Of a stretch of 64,000 bases of DNA, positions 58,561 to 64,000 are shown piece by piece. A program made the translations under genes and the position numbers. The DNA is from Acephala macrosclerotiorum (taxonomy: Eukaryota; Ascomycota; Leotiomycetes; Helotiales; Mollisiaceae): the NCBI GenBank assembly GCA_014904845.1, contig MU119218.1, positions 368,774 through 432,773 on the forward strand, read 5' to 3'. The notes beneath the pieces are model-generated. The model did no database searches. It was not told the DNA's origin and was given only the letters and a program-made list of their open reading frames with translations. Every line of letters begins with the position of its first letter. Positions within the stretch are counted from its first letter, which is position 1.

Positions 58561-61500
58561 AATCAAGTAGAGTGGGGACGACGGGCTGTTGATGTACTCG
58601 AGGAAGGAACCATTCGACGCGCCGCAACTTTTAGATCGCAGGCGGGCGGGATGATGACTGAAGACTTTGGAGAAAGAGTAATCGTAATTGATGTTCGTGA
58701 AGACACGTTCGTGCCTTTCGTAGATGAATACAACACAAGCGCCTCAGCCGTTGAGACGGTTCGACGTTCGAGGAAATTTTTTGACGTCGGTGTTGATGAC
58801 GCCAGTGGTTGAGTGCAAAGGCGGAACAACTCGGCGGTACCAAACTTTATCCGCGTCGGAAGGAATAATTGCGCGCTGCGAACACGGCGGGTTGAATACA
58901 ACACAGTCAAGTCGCGTTGTACTTGAGGCTCAAGATGTTGTTGTCGAGAAGAGTGGAGCCCAAGAGACTTTATCCGTCCAAGTGGTCCACGGTGGGAGGG
59001 TAGGCGGGAAATAAACGCGTGGTGGGGAAGTTGCGACTTGAGGATACGGTCCACGGTCGATCCACAAAGTCAGATCAGACACACAAACAGAAGCACCAGC
59101 CGCGCCGAGGATCCAAAGTCATCAGCCCGGCACAATTGGCTTGCTGGAGACGGTTGACGCGGGTGCAGTAGAGTACGGTGCGGTACGGGGGAGGAGAGGT
59201 CTGCGATGAGATCGAAGATGCGTGGATGCGTGGATGAAGAAAGTCTCTCCAGAAATAAAAATTTCTTTGGGAAAGGAAACAGAAGGTAGGACGAATCTTT
59301 GAGAGCGGAGCGGCCAACAGGCCAGGCAAGGCCAGGGGACGCCGAGCGGTGCTGCTTTAAGGCTGGGATAGCGAAGCCCGAGCCGACACGACACAACTTG
59401 CTGGGAGACGAGAATCTCACTGGCCGTTCGACCACTTCCGGGTCGAGCGCAGTTCACGCTGCACAACACGCCTGACCACTGCTGCCCACTACTGACTGCT
59501 ACTGACCACTCCCCCTGCCTACCCTGACTAGGTACGTACTCCGTCCGGTTCAAGAGCGTCGTGACAACAGCACCCGCAGAAACTGACAGGAGCTGGAGCA
59601 GACGCCGACGGCTACGGATTGGCCTCCCTCTCTCTCCCTCCGAACCCCTGGTCGCTGATATTTTCACTATTTTCACCGAACTTCTTGCGCAGAGGCGAGC
59701 CCATACTAGGCATAGAAGCAAAGAATGCTGGCATATCACATTACTCAGAGAGTGCGAGTCTGCGTGAGCCATGACTTGTTCCCGGCGGTAGATGCAATAC
59801 GATGCACACCAGCACGTCGGCAGACTGTTCCTTTGCTATCCTGCTCTATGCTTTACCAGGCGGCGGTTACGTTCACAGTTCTTCGCCTTTCCGGATACCA
59901 GACGCCATGACGCAGACTGGTAGTGCTGTGTGGACGAACTTCTATCAAATCATCAAATCGCCTCGGCGAACGAACTTGCTACAACACACTCAAAACACCT
60001 GTTACGTGGGCATTCGCAAGCGCAAATGCTCTCTCATGCTCGACAATTCCAACTCGTCCACGACGTCCATGCCGCCAAGGCTAGTATGTGAGAAATGAAA
60101 CCGAGAAAGGCCGCCTGCCCGCGACAAGCAGCAACCTGGCGAGTAACTCGCAGAAGAAGGCGAGCGTTCGCCGTGTTCGTCAAAACCAAACCAGCCCAGT
60201 GGACATCGGTTCACGAGAGCCGTCCACTTTTCCAGGTCCTCCAATCGAGCTTTCGCTTCGTGCAGCAACAACCCCTACTCCCGATCCCTACCTGACCTCG
60301 CCTCGACAAGAGATTCTATATTTTTTCAAACAACCTCGACTGCTTCACGATGCTCCCGGTAGGAGATCCTCTGCTTCACGGTGAGGTTTGTTGACAGGCA
60401 GGGAAGCGCATCAGATCAGGAGCCCGCAGTGGTCCTGCTTCGAGGGTTCGAGTGCCGCTCGCAGCATCCGATGACGACAGGCCTTGACACGGTCTACCTA
60501 ATCGGCAAGTATGCCGAGAAACCCAGAAAACGTGATGTGCGGTTCAGGCAAGACCAGCGTGCAGCCCATCGTGAGCTAGCCCAGACCCTGACGCCTCTGT
60601 GGTGGAAATCCCGACGAGCACCAAGTCAACGAGTCAATCATCTGTGTTCTAGAAACTTGTTGACAGCGATGATCGGCCGTAACGTTGTTGTGGCAAGAAG
60701 ACTAGGACATGGAAGGACGGTCGACGGCAAATTTGATCACAGTAGGCCTTACTCGTTGTGCCACCTCATGCGAGAGAGGGCGAGTCGGAAGGGTACTGTG
60801 CAGAGGTACTGTACTTCGTACAACGGAAGTTGCACAGATTTCCCAGCGGTTTACGCTGTGGCTTGCGGCAGCTTATCGAGCGGCCAAGGATTCAGTTGCG
60901 CCACGCCTCACCTCACCTCACCTCACCGCACCTCACCTCACCTTGATTAGGGCTCGGGTTCCGGCTCGCTCTGAATGTGAATTGGAGAATTTGTGAACGT
61001 TAGAGCCATCAGATCTGCTGCCAAATAGAGTTAAAGCCTTATCATGCCTTCCGCCCTGAAAACGTCCTGGTGCCACTTTCCCCAACCCTCGCAAGGGTCT
61101 CTGCGTGCGTACCCTGTTGACAGCTCATATAAATGTTGATTTTATCGTTGATTGGCACCTGGGTGCTCGGCATGATGGAGTTTCAAAGGCGTCAACGTCG
61201 TGATGTCTTTCCGTTGCCGCTTGTAGGCCAAGCTCTTGTCAGACCATGCATCCTGACAATTGTTTTTGAGATCTACCGATTTTCTACCGCCGATTCCTAA
61301 GGATGAATAATTCCTCCTGGCGCCATTCAACATCCAACCCATCTCCGAAGGCCACGCAATGTGCTTTTCTGAAATAGGCATACTTGGTAACCCTCTTGGC
61401 GTTCTTTGGCTTTCTTTGGCTATGATGCTCTCCCACCTATCCTGTCTTCGGAGTTGACGCCGCATCCTGCTTCATTTGTCTGAAATGTCGGCTTACCGCA

Positions 61501-62817
61501 AACGCTGCGTGCGCCGAGAGAGCTGTCGTGACTCGTCTCAACCTGCTCATGTCAGGAAAATATCTCGCAGATCATTCCGTAGATCACTCGTCGAATCATC
61601 AAAGGCTTCATGATGGTGGTCGAAGATTGTTCCATCCTCCAACGTCCAAACGTGCCAAGCAGCCTAGTCAGGTCGGAGCAGTTCTGGATTAGGACGGCAG
61701 TCGTCGTCTGTCGAGGCGGAATTCTGTGCAGCTGAAAAACAGGCATATGCTTGTTTCGAGCATTGATTCTTTGATGCCATTGCTTCCCGGAATATTCGAG
61801 GCTGAGGGGGTAGAACAAAGGGAGTGGCTGGTATCGAGCCTCGTCATCCCGTGATATTAATCTCCAAAGAAGGACATGCAGGGTCTAAATAGCAGCAGGA
61901 AGGGGTTGCTGCATGGACCAGCTTATCAACCAAAACAGGATCCGTAGGGGTTTTCGCTTGACCATGACCATGACCGTCCGTGACCATGCTCGCCCATCCA
62001 TGGAAGCGTCGAAAACGGGTGGTTTGCTTTTTAGGAGGCCGAGGGAGGCGCGCGGTTTCCGCTCTCTTGGATTTGAGACGAAAGACCTGAGTGGTGTCTG
62101 GTGCTGCCATAAGACTCAAAGGCCCCTCCGAATCCACCCTTCCCGTCAGCGAGTCATGAAGTTGGCCAGTGCAGAAAGCCTCACGTCGTAAGAGTAAAGT
62201 GGGCTTGGCGGGCGGGATGCACGAAATCTGTGAAGAAGTCAATTGGATATCTCGTCTGAACTTCTCAATGGTGTTCGCTAGCTGTACACGACTTTTTGGG
62301 CCTGACTTGCGTTAGGAGTTGATGCGAATCCTCAAGCGACGTTCTAGAACATCATGAGCCTTTCTTGCCCTGTCTTGGGACTTTGAGGCATTTCGCAATT
62401 TTCTACAGAAGCTCTTGGTTGACATGACCTCCATTCTTGGCTGTCGTTGCCCGTCTGCACCAAGTACATTCGAATTTAATCCCGACAACTTCTTCACCAG
62501 TTTGTATATCTTCACTGTTCCTCCTCTTCCATTCACGTGTTGTTTCATGCCAAGACGCCTCGTATCTAATAATAATTCGTCGTTTGACTTTGGCCACCGC
62601 TTACACCATTGGCATTAGCCTGCAATTTCCTGTGCCGCAATAGAATAGTTTAAAAACTTCACTTTTGAAGTCTCAACTTTCCAGTTCACCATTATCCATT
62701 ATCATTTACACTCGTTTGTCGTTGATTTTGCGCTTTCCTTTCCCTCCCGAACCGATTCCACCCTAATCAAAAAGCACATCCCTTTAATCAATACCCTAAA
62801 AATACACACTCGCCAAG
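58561..62817. promoter_or_regulatory. Long upstream region of the C2H2 factor
   Basis: About 4.25 kb without a convincing gene, lying between two divergent starts. Frames of up to 216 codons occur (59122-59772 minus, 60381-60950 plus, 61142-61465 minus, 61844-62242 minus) but none has conserved features, and they overlap others. A CCTCA tandem lies at 60906-60942. Long gene-free upstream DNA and long leaders are usual for fungal regulatory genes, so I take most of this as control region and untranslated leader for the factor. That is inference. Confidence 0.45.
60906..60942 (+). repeat. CCTCA pentanucleotide tandem
   Basis: About seven units of CCTCA, with one changed to CCGCA. A simple microsatellite in the upstream region. 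Confidence 0.8.
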
Positions 62818-63465
62818 ATGCAATCATCACCCCTTTTCCTTCTCGCCCTTGCGGCTCTTGCGACTGCAAAAACTGATCTCTCTGGCTGTACATCCTCAGC
62901 AACAGTTGCCTACGGCGGCGCAAGTCTCATCTGGTACGTCCCAGGTACAGGAGAACTTTGCGATTTCCTCGACTGCGGCGGCGGACGAGCACCACCCAAA
63001 ACCACCGTCCCAGGTTGTCCCCTCTACTCCGGCACAGCAACCTACTCTCCATCCTACCTCCCAGGCTACAACGACGGCGTCGCAGCATCAACTTCAGCTT
63101 CGGCAGCAAGCACTTCACAATCCTCAGCCGCGATCACGGGATCCTCAACCTCAGCAGCGATCTCGCAGCAGACTTCGGAATCTGTCATCAGCTCGTCAGA
63201 TGTGTCGCCGAGTTCGGGCTCGGTTGACTCGGCGGTATTCATCACTTCAACTACAGGCACGGGAACGGCTTCCGGGTCTCTGTCTCAAACAACTGCCACC
63301 TCAAATTCTTCAAGCAGCACGCAAACGTCCTCGAAAAGTTCTTCGACTTCGACCAGTTCTGGAGCGGCGAGTACAGTTACTGGGAATTCAGGGGTGAGGA
63401 TGAATGTCCATGTTTGGCATGGGGTTGTAGGCGCTGGTGCTGCTGGTTTTGCACTTCTTTTGTGA
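62818..63465 (+). CDS. GPI-anchored Ser/Thr-rich secreted protein
   Basis: A single exon of 215 aa (ATG in CAAGATGC). A signal peptide covers residues 1-17 (MQSSPLFLLALAALATA). A small cysteine-containing domain follows at ~20-85, with C24, the pair in GELCDFLDCGGG and the cysteine of VPGCPLY. A Ser/Thr/Ala-rich stalk runs from ~90 to 190, suited to heavy O-mannosylation. The C-terminus has a short hydrophobic tail (VVGAGAAGFALLL) after a small-residue region, the form of a GPI-attachment signal. Related fungal proteins are often labelled 'siderophore biosynthesis' by automatic pipelines. The sequence gives no support for an enzymatic role, and a cell-wall or surface protein is more likely. 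Confidence 0.8.
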   Translation: MQSSPLFLLALAALATAKTDLSGCTSSATVAYGGASLIWYVPGTGELCDFLDCGGGRAPPKTTVPGCPLYSGTATYSPSYLPGYNDGVAASTSASAASTSQSSAAITGSSTSAAISQQTSESVISSSDVSPSSGSVDSAVFITSTTGTGTASGSLSQTTATSNSSSSTQTSSKSSSTSTSSGAASTVTGNSGVRMNVHVWHGVVGAGAAGFALLL

Positions 63466-64000
63466 TCAATTAGTCTTGGAAAAGTAATCACTAGACTTGC
63501 GGAGTTCGTTCGGAGATTTTAGAAATCAGGATCACAGAACTGGAAGTGGCAAGAATAGCTGTGGGCACAAATTTGGAAAGCATTGCATCTCAAAGGCGTT
63601 AGTGGCAAAGTCTAATAAAACTGGGAATAGTTTGTTACACAAAACCAGCATGGGCCGTGCTCTTGTACTTGTACAATAATTCAGAATAGTCAGTTGGTCC
63701 CGAGGAAAACGTCCAAAAAAAATTCAATTTTCAAGGTAATGCTGATAAATGATTTTTCGGTTTTTGTTGGGAGTCGTCGTCGTTGTCAACCAATGACCTC
63801 CAAGCTGACACTCAATACGACCCGGACCACGGCGCTTTTATTCCGTTGCATTCAGCCGTGTCCGTAGTTCGTATATAAACTCTTTTGTCCAAACAAACTT
63901 CGCTGCTCTAGGATGCAAAAGAAGGGTGGAGGGCTAAGATGGCTATTGGCAGTCGGGAAGACGGTCTTGGGATAGTGGAAAGCATGTCGCAGAATCGGGC
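63466..64000. other. Intergenic end of window
   Basis: A 535-bp end segment after the GPI-anchored protein. It has A/T-rich runs (around 63712-63735) and no gene start that I can support before the window ends. Confidence 0.45.

Noticed and set aside
59122..59772. A 216-codon frame on the minus strand upstream of the C2H2 factor
   Set aside because: Low-complexity Ser/Arg text, overlapping other frames, no conserved motif.
1..64000. tRNA, rRNA or CRISPR features
   Set aside because: No T-loop (GGTTCGAATC-type) sequence in a cloverleaf setting, no rRNA text and no regularly spaced direct repeats were seen by eye; a covariance-model scan was not possible.

Overview
The window looks like a contig from a filamentous ascomycete (Pezizomycotina). 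Introns are short (about 45-60 nt) with GT..CTGAC/CTAAC..AG signals, genes are single and not in operons, and the conserved proteins (Stu1/CLASP, Sec62, Mtc6, mitochondrial Hsp70, eIF3g) read as fungal orthologues. Leotiomycetes is my guess from general resemblance only. Coordinates below are spliced by eye from reading frame, splice signals and branch points.

Layout. 1-4740: no intact gene; a 223-bp TA-flanked inverted-repeat element and a diverged direct repeat. 4741-16949: housekeeping genes: stu1 (-), a plant/bacterial-type metallopeptidase (+), a 74-aa two-exon gene (-), a membrane-anchored fungal-specific protein (+), MTC6 (-) and SEC62 (+). 18063-35647: a PH-domain protein (-), a coiled-coil protein (+), an L-2-hydroxyglutarate dehydrogenase-like flavoprotein (+), a WD40/DUF2415-type protein (-), mitochondrial Hsp70 SSC1 (+) and eIF3g TIF35 (+).

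36410-50881 is the unusual part: about 14 kb in which every recognisable gene is broken. It holds a rhodopsin-like (PTH11-type) membrane protein, a 2-oxoglutarate/Fe(II) oxygenase, an ATP-grasp enzyme, a short-chain dehydrogenase, a highly reducing polyketide synthase (KS-AT-DH-MT-ER, lacking KR and ACP), an AONS-type PLP transferase fragment and an unrecognised gene. This is a decayed secondary-metabolite cluster. Twelve in-frame stops (10 TAG, 1 TAA, 1 TGA), several single-base frameshifts and two larger deletions break it, yet domain text and most introns are still crisp, so the decay looks recent. Two intergenic regions of the cluster still share a GTCAGCCACA-like motif and the 10-mer AGCCGGCCGG, probably the old control sites. 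A 114-120 bp inverted-repeat element and a C20T14 tract also lie here.

52311-64000 returns to intact genes: an F-box-like protein with a GC-AG intron (-), a 70-aa single-span membrane protein (+), a C2H2/fungal_trans transcription factor (-) with about 4 kb of gene-free upstream DNA, and a GPI-anchored Ser/Thr-rich secreted protein (+).
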